DNA of 64,000 bases from JAHJQZ01 sp963667595. GTDB taxonomy: Bacteria; Pseudomonadota; Alphaproteobacteria; Rhizobiales; Devosiaceae. Under the pieces are notes generated by a model. It was not told where the DNA came from, did not search any database, and saw only the letters and a program-made list of their open reading frames with translations. Shown piece by piece: positions 35,658 to 44,028 of this stretch (positions within the stretch are counted from its first letter, which is position 1; each line of letters begins with the position of its first letter). Made by a program: the position numbers and the translations under genes. Location: assembly GCA_963667595.2 (NCBI GenBank), contig CAXXWD010000009.1, forward strand, positions 385,634-449,633, given 5' to 3'.

Positions 35658-36101
35658 TCAGGCCTCGGCGGCCTTCATCATCCACAATTCCTTTTCATGC
35701 CAGGAAAGCCGGTCGGTCAACAGCCCGGCGGTCACTTCATCGCCAGCATCCTGTGCAGAAGCGATACCGGTCCGCAGCTCCGCGGCCAATGCCTCATGGC
35801 CGGCAATGAGCGCCGAAACCATGGCGTTGGCCGATTGCGCCGGCGCCGGGGCGGGACCGGCCAGCGCCGTCAGTTCGGCCAGCGAGCCGGGAGCGGGAGC
35901 GCCAAGGCTGCGGATGCGTTCGGCGATATCGTCGAGTGCGGTCCACAGGTTGGTGTACTGATCCTCGAACGCGGCATGGAGCTGGCGGAACGCGGGGCCG
36001 ACGACATTCCAGTGATAGGCATGGGTCTGGACATAAAGTCCGAAGGTCTTGCCGAGGATGGCGGTGAGATTGTCGATGTTGGTCTTGCTCGTCATGTTCA
36101 T
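35658..36101 (-). CDS. dps: Dps-family ferritin-like DNA-protection protein
   Basis: 147 residues. Dps proteins form 12-mers that oxidise Fe(II) with H2O2. Ferroxidase-centre residues typical of the family are visible: THAYHWNVVGPAFRQLHAAFEDQY (His, His, then Asp/Glu, residues about 26-50) and WTALDDIAERIRSLG near 52-66. An Ala/Pro-rich spacer (residues 66-90) follows instead of a charged DNA-binding tail. Located between the peroxiredoxin gene and the metallo-hydrolase gene; likely OxyR-controlled, by analogy. Confidence 0.9.
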   Translation of the reverse strand: MNMTSKTNIDNLTAILGKTFGLYVQTHAYHWNVVGPAFRQLHAAFEDQYTNLWTALDDIAERIRSLGAPAPGSLAELTALAGPAPAPAQSANAMVSALIAGHEALAAELRTGIASAQDAGDEVTAGLLTDRLSWHEKELWMMKAAEA

Positions 36102-36125
36102 GTCCTCAATTGCGGGGTGTTTGAG

Positions 36126-36155
36126 AAAAGACGCTCCGGCGGCAACCGCCGGAGC
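36126..36155 (-). terminator. Terminator after the peroxiredoxin gene
   Basis: Perfect 10-bp stem GCTCCGGCGG (36133-36142) with CCGCCGGAGC (36146-36155) and a 3-nt loop. Read on the minus strand it is followed by GTCTTTTCTC, a short U-rich tail. It lies 36 bp after the peroxiredoxin stop and upstream of dps. Confidence 0.75.
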
Positions 36156-36190
36156 CGGTTTGGTGGGGGAGGAGGGCGCTGGTTATCGCC

Positions 36191-36847
36191 TCAGAGCGCG
36201 CGGGTCGAAAAGTACCAGTCAACCGTGTTGTAGCCTTCGCCCGAGCGGGCTTCGGCGGCGGCGGCCGTCGGCGGGGTCGGCACGATGACGTCCTTGCCCG
36301 GCTGCCAGTTCTCCGGCATGGCACACTTGTTCTCGTCGGCGGTCTGCAAGGCGACCAGCAGGCGGAAAATCTCATCGATCGAGCGGCCGGCAACGATCGG
36401 GTAGTAGATCATGGCGCGCAACACGCCCTCGGGATCGATGATGAAGGTGGTCCGCACCGCCGAGGTGTCGGAGGCGCCGGGCTGGATCATGCCATAGGCA
36501 TGAGCCACCTTCATGTTGAGGTCGGCGATGATCGGGAAGGTGATCTCGACGCCGAACTTCTCCTTGATGTTGCGCATCCAGGCGATGTGCGAATAGTGGC
36601 TGTCGATGGAAAGCCCCAAAAGCTCGGCGCCGCGCGCCTTGAAATCCTCGTGCTTTTTGGCAAAGGCCATGAATTCGGTGGTGCACACCGGAGTGAAATC
36701 GGCCGGGTGCGAAAACAGGATCAGCCACTTGCCCTTGTAGTCACCGAGCTTTCTCTGGCCGGCGGTGGTCAGTGCGTCGAACTCCGGCGCGGGGGCGTTG
36801 AGCTGCGGCAGGCGGGGCTGGGTCTGGGCGTCTTCGGTCATTTTCAT
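36191..36847 (-). CDS. Peroxiredoxin, Prx6 (1-Cys) class
   Basis: 218 residues, starting at ATG 36847 (MKMTEDAQ); an ATG two codons later is equally possible. The peroxidatic cysteine is C55 in HPADFTPVCTTEF; the Prx6-type arginine lies in AVRTTFIIDPEGVLRAMIYYP near residue 131. A second cysteine, C175 in NKCAMPENWQPG, is in the position used by archaeal-type Prx6 proteins. It reduces H2O2 or organic peroxides. It is divergent from the OxyR-like gene with 105 bp between starts, the usual target/regulator layout. A longer reading into the upstream DNA is excluded because it crosses the regulator. Confidence 0.92.
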   Translation of the reverse strand: MKMTEDAQTQPRLPQLNAPAPEFDALTTAGQRKLGDYKGKWLILFSHPADFTPVCTTEFMAFAKKHEDFKARGAELLGLSIDSHYSHIAWMRNIKEKFGVEITFPIIADLNMKVAHAYGMIQPGASDTSAVRTTFIIDPEGVLRAMIYYPIVAGRSIDEIFRLLVALQTADENKCAMPENWQPGKDVIVPTPPTAAAAEARSGEGYNTVDWYFSTRAL

Positions 36848-36889
36848 GTCTCCGTGTTCGGACTGGTTTCGATGTGCGATGACGAAAAG

Positions 36890-36904
36890 ATAGGTGCTGG
36901 CTAT
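36890..36904. promoter_or_regulatory. OxyR-type binding half-site (ATAG-N7-CTAT)
   Basis: Exact ATAG-N7-CTAT match in the 105-bp divergent gap between the peroxiredoxin and OxyR-like genes. This is half of the tetrameric OxyR site; the second half, expected 7 bp further, is degenerate. Position suits control of the peroxiredoxin gene and autoregulation. Confidence 0.6.
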
Positions 36905-36952
36905 TGATTGGTGAAATCGATAATATTTTGGTTTGTAATAGAGGAGCTCTAT

Positions 36953-37873
36953 ATGCAACCGACCATCACCCTTCGCCAGCTCGGCTTTCTCGTCGCTCTG
37001 GCCGACACGCTCAGTTTCTCGCGCGCCGCCGAAGCCTCGTTCGTCACCCAGCCGACGCTGAGCGCGGGTCTCAGGGAGCTTGAGGAGCGGCTGGGCGTGG
37101 TGCTGGCCGAGCGCACCCGTCGTTCGGTCGTCCTGACCCCGGTCGGGGCAAAGATCGCCGCGCGTGCCCGCGCGGTGCTGTTGGCGGCCGGTGAAATCGA
37201 GGAGCTGGCCCGGGCCAGTGCGGCGCCGGAAGCCGGCGATTTGCGGCTCGGGTCCATCCCGACCATCGGACCCTATCTCATCCCGCACGCCCTGCCGGAA
37301 ATTCGCCGGAGCTTTCCGGATCTGCGGCTTTTGCTGCGCGAGGAACTGACCGAGCAATTGCTCGAAGGACTGCACGCCGGGCGGCTGGATCTCATCATGA
37401 TCGCCCTGCCGTTCGAGGTGGGCGGCATCGAGACCATGGAGCTGTTCGAAGACGGCTATCATCTGGCTGCCCCGCTCAACCGTTTCGGTCCCGAGCCGGT
37501 GGGCGGCGCCGAACTCGAAGGCGCGCAGCTGATGCTTCTGGAAAAGGGCCATTGCCTGCAACGCCACGCCCTCAGCGCCTTTCCGAACCGGCGCATCGAA
37601 CAGGACGAAAGCTTTTCCGCCACGTCCCTGGCGACCCTGATCTCGATGGTCAGCGAGGGCCTGGGCATCACACTTCTGCCCGATCTTGCCATCGATGCCG
37701 GCGTGCTGGGCGGGCAGGAGGTGATGATCGTGCCTTTGAAGGACGCCCGGCCGCGCCATGTGGTTCTGGCCTGGCGGACGAGTTCGGCCCGCGCGGGCCT
37801 TTTCCGCAGGCTCGGCGAGATTTTCAAGGCGACGCGCCGGAAGACGGTGGAAGCGGGGGGCGCGGGTGCGTGA
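36953..37873 (+). CDS. OxyR-like LysR-family peroxide regulator with one cysteine
   Basis: 306 residues; the start at 36953 follows GAGGAG and gives MQPTITLRQLGFLVALADT. LysR winged helix: SFSRAAEASFVTQPTLSAGLRELEERLG (residues 21-48). The effector domain aligns with OxyR by LLEKGHCLQRHALSAF and SFSATSLATLISMVSEGLGITLLP. C201 matches the peroxide-sensing cysteine (E. coli C199), but the position of the resolving cysteine (C208) is F210, and the protein has no other cysteine. So disulfide switching as in E. coli is not possible; other thiol oxidation could still signal. Confidence 0.85.
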   Translation: MQPTITLRQLGFLVALADTLSFSRAAEASFVTQPTLSAGLRELEERLGVVLAERTRRSVVLTPVGAKIAARARAVLLAAGEIEELARASAAPEAGDLRLGSIPTIGPYLIPHALPEIRRSFPDLRLLLREELTEQLLEGLHAGRLDLIMIALPFEVGGIETMELFEDGYHLAAPLNRFGPEPVGGAELEGAQLMLLEKGHCLQRHALSAFPNRRIEQDESFSATSLATLISMVSEGLGITLLPDLAIDAGVLGGQEVMIVPLKDARPRHVVLAWRTSSARAGLFRRLGEIFKATRRKTVEAGGAGA

Positions 37874-37880
37874 TCCCGCT

Positions 37881-37920
37881 AGGTCATGTCACGTTTTGAT
37901 GGAATCAAAACACATGACCT
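37881..37920. repeat. Palindromic intergenic element
   Basis: AGGTCATGT and GTTTTGAT on the left (37881-37900) pair with ATCAAAAC and ACATGACCT on the right (37904-37920), with a 3-base bulge. Same type of element as at 44995. It directly follows the OxyR-like stop and might double as a terminator. Confidence 0.65.
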
Positions 37921-38005
37921 AAGTCCTTGAACATGCTATAGAAGAGGATTTGCTCTAGGCTGCATCGATATTCAGGTTTCGGGCGCGGCGCGAGTGGATT
38001 TTTGT

Positions 38006-38182
38006 CCTGAAAGGACTTTGGGACGTGCCGTGGTGTGATCACCACAAGAGGCACAAAGTCCTTTCAGGGCGAAAAGACGCCGCGTCCCTTCGGGATATGG
38101 CCAAAATCGCTCATTGCGGCGTCAAAAGGGCTTGAAGGATATCAATCCTCCTGCGCCCTTATTCCTGGCACTGGGCGATTTT
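38006..38182. repeat. Compound inverted-repeat element (mosaic, MITE/RIME-like)
   Basis: A perfect 15-bp inverted pair, CCTGAAAGGACTTTG (38006-38020) with CAAAGTCCTTTCAGG (38054-38068), contains an inner GTGGTG/CACCAC pair (38030-38035, 38040-38045). AAAATCGC (38103-38110) is inverted with GCGATTTT (38175-38182). Together with the 37881 palindrome they fill the 348-bp gap between 37874 and 38221, which has no gene. Non-coding mosaic repeats of this kind are typical of Rhizobiales intergenic regions. Confidence 0.6.
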
Positions 38183-38221
38183 CGCACATACCGCGCTCCA
38201 AATCCTGAGTGTCGATACAGC

Positions 38222-39280
38222 CTAGCGCAACCGCTTGCCGTTCTCGTCGAACAGCAGGACGGAATCCGGGTTGAAACGGGCATCGAATGTGGCGCCGGCC
38301 TTAAGCGAGCGGTCGTTGTCGGTGGCGACGGTGATCAGTTCGCCGGATCCGAAACGGGCATAGGCATAGGTTTCGCCGCCCAGATGTTCGACCAGTTCGA
38401 CCTTGAGCGCCAGCGCCGCCGTTCCGTCGGGTCGAAAGCTTTCCGGCCGGATGCCGACGGTCACTTTCGTGCCGGGATCCACTTTTGCCGATACGGGAAT
38501 GCTGACGTCGCCGTGTTCGGCGAGGCGTACCGCGCCCTTGTCCATGACGCCCTTGAGGAAGTTCATCTTCGGCGAACCGATAAAGCCGGCGACGAACAGG
38601 TTGTCGGGATCGTCGTAGAGCTGCAGGGGGGTGCCGACCTGTTCGACGATGCCGTCGCGCAACACCACGATGCGGTCGGCCAGCGTCATGGCCTCCACCT
38701 GATCGTGGGTGACGTAGATGATGGTGGTGTTGAGGTCGCGATGGAGCCGCGCCAGCTCGATACGCATATGCACGCGCAATTCGGCATCGAGATTGGAAAG
38801 CGGCTCGTCGAACAGGAAGACGTCCGGATGCCTGACGATGGCGCGCCCGATGGCGACGCGCTGGCGCTGGCCGCCGGAAAGCTCCTTGGGCCGGCGATCC
38901 AGAAGCTCGTCGAGTTCGAGAATGCGCGCCGCCTCATCGACCTGCCTGGCGATCTCGTCCTTGGGAACGCCGGCGAATTTGAGGGCGAAACCCATGTTCT
39001 CGCGAACACTCATGTGCGGGTAAAGGGCGTAGGACTGAAAGACCATGGCGATACCGCGCTTGGACGGCGCCACGTCGTTCATCTTGTCCTTGCCGATATA
39101 AAGGTCGCCTTCGGTAATGTCTTCGAGGCCGGCGATCATGCGCAACAGGGTCGACTTGCCGCAACCGGACGGGCCGACGAAAACGATGAATTCCTCGGAG
39201 GCGATGTCGAGATCGACGCCTTTGATGACTTCGAGGTTTCCGAAGGATTTGCGTACGCCGCTGAGCCTTAACCCGGTCAT
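38222..39280 (-). CDS. Sugar ABC transporter ATP-binding protein, UgpC/MalK type
   Basis: 352 residues. Walker A GPSGCGKST near residue 37, FQSYALYPHMSVRENMGF, signature LSGGQRQRVAIGRAIVRHP near 134, Walker B FLFDEPLSNLDAEL near 156, switch YVTHDQVEAMTLADR near 190, then a TOBE-like regulatory domain (VGIRPESF near 283). It begins 3 bp after the polygalacturonase stop and is the last gene of the minus-strand LacI-regulated locus. Placing the ATPase behind two glycosidase genes rather than next to the permeases is unusual. Confidence 0.92.
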   Translation of the reverse strand: MTGLRLSGVRKSFGNLEVIKGVDLDIASEEFIVFVGPSGCGKSTLLRMIAGLEDITEGDLYIGKDKMNDVAPSKRGIAMVFQSYALYPHMSVRENMGFALKFAGVPKDEIARQVDEAARILELDELLDRRPKELSGGQRQRVAIGRAIVRHPDVFLFDEPLSNLDAELRVHMRIELARLHRDLNTTIIYVTHDQVEAMTLADRIVVLRDGIVEQVGTPLQLYDDPDNLFVAGFIGSPKMNFLKGVMDKGAVRLAEHGDVSIPVSAKVDPGTKVTVGIRPESFRPDGTAALALKVELVEHLGGETYAYARFGSGELITVATDNDRSLKAGATFDARFNPDSVLLFDENGKRLR

Positions 39281-39283
39281 GCT

Positions 39284-40876
39284 TCAGTTCTCCCTTGCTG
39301 CGGTCATGCCGATACCTGTTGCGCCGAGCCATTGATCGGCAATCCGCCCGGTGACGGCGCTGCTTTTGAAATCTGGTGGAAGCGCGGAATACTCGTACCC
39401 GTCCGGGAAGCTCAGCTCGGCGTTTTCCGAAACGAAACCGGCGTGATGGCAGGCCGGCACATGAAGCGCCATGATGGGCACGTCGCCTTTCGTGCTGTCA
39501 TCGAAGCTGGCGCGAATGCGCGCAAGGCTGACCGCGCGGATCGGCATTTCCGGCAGGCCGTAGAAAACGCCGATCGCCAGACGCACGTCTCTGACGTCGA
39601 GATCGCTGATCGCGATGTCGTGGATCGATGGCGTGGTCACATCGACGGGATAGGGGCGTCTCGACTGAACCCAGTCCGACTTGCCATCGTGATCGCAGAA
39701 ATAATGGCAATTAACGACCAGCGCGGTATCGACCCCGGTCATCTCGATATTGGAAAGCCGGATATGGGCGATCTCGCCGCCCCGGCCACGGCGCGTCTTG
39801 AGGCGCAGCCCGCGATCCGTGCCCGAAAACACCGAAGACTCGATCGTCACGTTGCGCACCGAGCCGCTCATTTCGGACCCGACGACCACGGCGCCGTGGC
39901 CGCGCTCCATGAGGCAATGGCGTATGGTGAGGTTTTCGCAAACCCTGAGGTGATCGGCGCTGCCGTCATCGCCGCGCTTGCCCGCCTTGATGGCGACGCA
40001 GTCGTCGCCGACGGAAAAATGGATGCCCTCCAGCACCACGTTTTCGCAGCATTCCGGATCGAGCCCGTCCGTATTCGGCGCGTTTGGCGGGTTTTTGACC
40101 GAAATCCCGACGAAATCGATATTGCGGCAATATAGCGGATGGATCGTCCAGGACGGAGAATTCTGGACGGTGATGCCGGAAACGGTGACGTCGGTGCACC
40201 CGTTGAGAAAAAGGGTCCGGGCCCGGCGCGCGCCATTGCTGGTTTGTTTCGGCCACGTCCACCAGTCGCCTTCGGCCCCGGACCCATCGAGCGTGCCCGA
40301 GCCGGTGATGGTGAGATTTTCGCACCCGATACCGGTGACGAGCGCCGCGTAACAGGCGTCCGGTTTGCCTTCCCAGGAGCCGAGCATTTCGCCGGTTTCA
40401 TCGCGCGCCGGCAGGATGGGAATGCGCGTCCTGTCGGTTGTGAAAACAAGCGTCGCGCCGGGTTCGAGATGAAGCGTCATGTCGGATTTGAGAAACACCG
40501 GTCCCGTCCGCCATTTCCCGGCGGGAACCGCCAGCGTGCCGCCCTTGGGAACCCTGGCGAGCGCCGCCGCGATGGCTTCCGCATTGTCCGAAGCGTCGGG
40601 CGACGCGCCGAAATCCGTGATGGCGATGCGGCCGGCGCAGGGTTTGGTGGTGAAGGCGAGGCTTGGGCCATCGGCGCATGCGAAGACGTAATCGGTTGCC
40701 GGATCGAGACCGTCGAGAAACGTGACCACACGGTCCGTTTCCCCCGACTGGACGATCCCGCCGGCCGTGCGAAGCGTCCACGACCGTTTCTCCGGCAGAT
40801 GGAACCGGCATCGTCCATCCGGGTTGAAACGGAAAGCGGCCGTCCGCACGGTGATCGCCGACGCGGTCAGGGTCAT
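39284..40876 (-). CDS. Polygalacturonase-type glycosidase (GH28), cytoplasmic
   Basis: 530 residues. Residues 1-80 look like a fibronectin-III-type domain; residues 85-500 form the right-handed beta-helix. All GH28 active-site motifs are present: NTD with D270, GDD with D291 and D292, GHG with H327, and RLK with R358/K360. No signal peptide, so it should act inside the cell on imported oligogalacturonides, as an exo-enzyme. The start at 40876 is the first ATG in frame. It lies between the GH2 gene and the ATPase gene. Confidence 0.92.
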   Translation of the reverse strand: MTLTASAITVRTAAFRFNPDGRCRFHLPEKRSWTLRTAGGIVQSGETDRVVTFLDGLDPATDYVFACADGPSLAFTTKPCAGRIAITDFGASPDASDNAEAIAAALARVPKGGTLAVPAGKWRTGPVFLKSDMTLHLEPGATLVFTTDRTRIPILPARDETGEMLGSWEGKPDACYAALVTGIGCENLTITGSGTLDGSGAEGDWWTWPKQTSNGARRARTLFLNGCTDVTVSGITVQNSPSWTIHPLYCRNIDFVGISVKNPPNAPNTDGLDPECCENVVLEGIHFSVGDDCVAIKAGKRGDDGSADHLRVCENLTIRHCLMERGHGAVVVGSEMSGSVRNVTIESSVFSGTDRGLRLKTRRGRGGEIAHIRLSNIEMTGVDTALVVNCHYFCDHDGKSDWVQSRRPYPVDVTTPSIHDIAISDLDVRDVRLAIGVFYGLPEMPIRAVSLARIRASFDDSTKGDVPIMALHVPACHHAGFVSENAELSFPDGYEYSALPPDFKSSAVTGRIADQWLGATGIGMTAAREN

Positions 40877-40974
40877 GGTTCGGTTCCGTTTGTTTTGAAA
40901 CGCCCCAGAGCCATCAGAACCCTGTTGTCATCGAGTGCAGAGCACAGGTGGTGCGGGTGAAAAAAGGATGCCGG

Positions 40975-43191
40975 TCATGCCGCGTCCTCCTCTTCCACCG
41001 TCAGGGTTACGCTGGTGGTGCCCAACTGGGCATGGGTAACACTGACAGTGATGGTGCCTGGCGCTGTCGATCTGAGCCAGAAGCCCGTGGCGCCGCCTCT
41101 GGGCGGCGTCAGTTTCGGACCGCTCAACACGGCCGGCCCGTCGAGGGTGATTTCCAGCGGTTCGAAGAAGAAGGGCAGCTTGTTGCCCACCTGGTCGACA
41201 ACCCGCGCCATCAGCCGCACGTCCTCGTTGACGCCGATACTGGATTTGTCCGCCGAAAGGATCAGCTTGTCCGCCACCGGATCGGCGACGAAATGCCGTT
41301 CGATGACCTTTTTGCCATCGATGTAGCCGGCAAAATACCCGTCTTCCCAGAACATGCCCCATTCGCCGAGTTCGTCGTCGTCGAAATCGGTCTGGCGGAT
41401 GACGACGGGCGCATGCGGCAGGTTGGGATAGCTCGCGCGATCCGGCTGGAAACGCCGGGCCGGATTGTCGCCGTAGCGGAATTCGATCTCGTCGCAATTG
41501 GTCAGGATGATGAGCGGCAGCACGCCGCCGATATTGCGCTCGCCACGCGCCCAGAAGGTCACCGGCTCCAGAACGACGCCCTTTGCCGGGTCGGACTGGC
41601 TCGTATAGACGAACGCCGCGAATTTCGGCTCGCGGAACATGTCCATGACGCCGTGATGGCAAATGCGGTCGCCCGAACCGAAATCCTTGTGGGTGTTGTA
41701 GTCGAACGCGCACCAGCCGATGCAGCCGGAAATCTCCTCGTCGCCGAAGGCGGCGTTGAGCACGTCGAGATAACGCGTGACGTGCTCGGCCTGACGCTGT
41801 TCCTGGTCATAGGTCTTGGTGGGGTAGGTGTGGCCGCCGAACTCGGTGACCAGATAGGGCACCAGATGGTCGAGCCCGGTCACTTCGCGCTGTTTCCTCA
41901 ACGCCACCTGCGGACGGTTGCCGCCCAGCTCCTTGTAGTCGCCGTCGATGAAATCGTTCATCGTGTAGACGTCTTCGAGCAGCTCGCTTTCGACAAAGTT
42001 CCTGACCCCGCAGCTCGGGCGGGTCGTATCCAGTTCGTGCGCCACGGCATTGGTGGCGACATAGAAATCATGATCGTCCGGGGATTCGTTGATGCGGACG
42101 CCCCAGGTGATGATGGCGGGATGGTTCCAGTCGCGCCGGATCATGCGTTCGACGTTCCTGACCGACTCGGCCTTCCATTTCTCGCCGCCGATATGCTGCC
42201 AGCCGGGAATCTCTTCGAGCACCAGAAGCCCGAGTTCGTCACACTTGTCGAGGAACCAGGGCGATTGCGGATAGTGCGAGGTACGAACGAGATTGACCCT
42301 CAGTTCGTTCTTGAGGATTTCGGCGTCGCGCTCCTGTGCCGCCCGGCCGAGCCCATAGCCGGCATAGGGGAAGGACTGGTGCCGGTCGAGGCCAATCAGC
42401 TTCACCGGCTTGCCGTTGAGACGAAAACCCTTTGGGGTGAATTCGACGGTGCGGAAACCGAATTTCGTAACGGTCCGGTCGGTGCCGAACGGCGTTTCGA
42501 GGCTGAGGACCAGGCCGTAAAGCACGGGGCTGTCGATATCCCACAGGGCAAGGCCCTCAAGACCGGTCAGTTCCAGCGAGACACTGTCGGCGTCGACCGA
42601 AACGCTGGTGCTGGCCGTGGCCGTGCCGGCCGGGTCGCACAGGGTCGCCACCAGCTTGCCGGAAAGCGGACGATTGTCCGGATTGGCGATGTCTACCCTG
42701 ACCGTCACGCGCTTGGTCGCGGCGAGCGGGTCGGGCGTTTCGATCTTGCAATTGGCAATGGCGACGGGCGCCGTCACCTTGAGCCAGACGTCGCGATAGA
42801 TGCCGGCGAAGGTCAGATAGTCGATGACGCCGCCGAAGGGCGGAATATCCGGATTTTCCGAGCCATCGATGGTGACGGTCAGGACGTTTTCTCCCGGCGT
42901 GAGCAGATCGGTCAGACGGGCTTCGAACGGTGTGTAGCCATCGGGATGCACCACGATCGCCTTGCCGTTGAGACTGACCCTGGCATTGGCCATGGCGCCC
43001 TCGAAAACCACGAAGACGTCCTTGCCGGCCCAGTCCGGATCGGCGGTAAAGCGCTTTTCGTAGGTGAAGACCCGCTGATAGTCGCGTTCGTCGAAATAGG
43101 CGAAGGGGACTTCGACAGCAGTGTGAGGCAGGGTGACCTTGTGGGAACCCTCGAACAGCCAGTCGGTGTTGAAATCGATACGAGACCGCAT
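40975..43191 (-). CDS. Beta-galactosidase-like glycosidase (GH2)
   Basis: 738 residues. Order: jelly-roll sugar-binding domain (residues 1-140, FVVFEGAMANARVSLNG), immunoglobulin-like domain, TIM barrel from about 270, then a C-terminal extension with Ig-like strands (DUF4982-type). Barrel features: RTSHYPQSPWFLDKCDELGLLVLEE; the acid/base region TWGVRINES with E369; the nucleophile region LVTEFGGH with E450. No signal peptide. GH2 members cleave beta-galactosides, beta-glucuronides or beta-mannosides; next to a polygalacturonase, pectin side chains are a reasonable target. Starts 18 bp after the permease stop. Confidence 0.9.
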   Translation of the reverse strand: MRSRIDFNTDWLFEGSHKVTLPHTAVEVPFAYFDERDYQRVFTYEKRFTADPDWAGKDVFVVFEGAMANARVSLNGKAIVVHPDGYTPFEARLTDLLTPGENVLTVTIDGSENPDIPPFGGVIDYLTFAGIYRDVWLKVTAPVAIANCKIETPDPLAATKRVTVRVDIANPDNRPLSGKLVATLCDPAGTATASTSVSVDADSVSLELTGLEGLALWDIDSPVLYGLVLSLETPFGTDRTVTKFGFRTVEFTPKGFRLNGKPVKLIGLDRHQSFPYAGYGLGRAAQERDAEILKNELRVNLVRTSHYPQSPWFLDKCDELGLLVLEEIPGWQHIGGEKWKAESVRNVERMIRRDWNHPAIITWGVRINESPDDHDFYVATNAVAHELDTTRPSCGVRNFVESELLEDVYTMNDFIDGDYKELGGNRPQVALRKQREVTGLDHLVPYLVTEFGGHTYPTKTYDQEQRQAEHVTRYLDVLNAAFGDEEISGCIGWCAFDYNTHKDFGSGDRICHHGVMDMFREPKFAAFVYTSQSDPAKGVVLEPVTFWARGERNIGGVLPLIILTNCDEIEFRYGDNPARRFQPDRASYPNLPHAPVVIRQTDFDDDELGEWGMFWEDGYFAGYIDGKKVIERHFVADPVADKLILSADKSSIGVNEDVRLMARVVDQVGNKLPFFFEPLEITLDGPAVLSGPKLTPPRGGATGFWLRSTAPGTITVSVTHAQLGTTSVTLTVEEEDAA

Positions 43192-43209
43192 TTTTTTGAC
43201 TCTTGACCT

Positions 43210-44028
43210 CTACTTAACGGAACCGAGCATGCCTTCGACGAAACTGCGTTGCAGCACGAAGAAGACGACGATAATCGGCAATGTGGCAAAGATGGTGGCG
43301 ACCATGATCACGCCGTAATCCGGGGTATAGCCCGAAAGCAGCGAGGATACGACGAGCGTGATGGTTTTTTTGTCGTTGGTCTGCAGAACGATCAACGGCC
43401 AGAGATAGTTGTTCCAGTTCAGCATGAACACGATGATTGTCGCCGCGGCATAGGTCGATTTCATCACCGGCAGGTAGATGTACAAGAAGATCTGCCACTC
43501 CTTGAGCCCGTCGATCAGTGCCGCGTCGCGCAACTCGTGCGGGAAGGCCTTCGTGGCCTGACGGAAATAGAAGATGATGAAGATCGACGCGATGCCCGGC
43601 AGGATGATGGCGATGTGGGTGTTGATCAGCCCCGCCTTGCCCATCATCGTGAACAGCGGGATCATCAGCGCCGCGAAGGGGATCGACATCATCAACAACA
43701 TGCCGGCAAACACCTTTTCGCGGAAGCGCGAGCGGAAAATTTCGAACCCGTAACCGGCGAGCGAGGACACCAGCAACGTCAAAATGGTGCCCAGAACCGC
43801 GATATAGGCCGAGTTCCAGAAGACCTGCGGTACGTCCACCTGATCCAGGAACTTCGAGATGTTTTCGAAAAGGGCGCCACCGACCCCCACGCGCCCCCGA
43901 ACGATGTCGGCCGAGACATTGGTCGCGCCGACAACCATCCAGAAGAAGGGGAAGACCGAAATGAAAGCGGCGACGATCAGCGCCAGATAGATGAAGCTGC
44001 GCTGGAGGGTGCGAATGGACGCATTCAT
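43210..44028 (-). CDS. Sugar ABC transporter permease, MalG/UgpE type
   Basis: 272 residues, six spans, the first at about 12-32 (FIYLALIVAAFISVFPFFW). EAA loop ELRDAALIDGLKEWQIFLYIYLPVMKS near residue 165, and the last-third segment FMLNWNNYLWPLIVLQ. The start overlaps the upstream permease stop by 4 bp. Downstream the GH2 gene follows closely, so glycosidase and importer are co-transcribed. Confidence 0.9.
   Translation of the reverse strand: MNASIRTLQRSFIYLALIVAAFISVFPFFWMVVGATNVSADIVRGRVGVGGALFENISKFLDQVDVPQVFWNSAYIAVLGTILTLLVSSLAGYGFEIFRSRFREKVFAGMLLMMSIPFAALMIPLFTMMGKAGLINTHIAIILPGIASIFIIFYFRQATKAFPHELRDAALIDGLKEWQIFLYIYLPVMKSTYAAATIIVFMLNWNNYLWPLIVLQTNDKKTITLVVSSLLSGYTPDYGVIMVATIFATLPIIVVFFVLQRSFVEGMLGSVK

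Noticed and set aside
36191..37759. 522-codon reading of the peroxiredoxin with a long N-terminal extension
   Set aside because: The extension is antisense to the OxyR-like gene and its promoter; the family N-terminus begins at 36847.
40948..43206. 752-codon plus-strand open frame opposite the GH2 gene
   Set aside because: Shadow frame; catalytic residues and domain order are on the minus strand.
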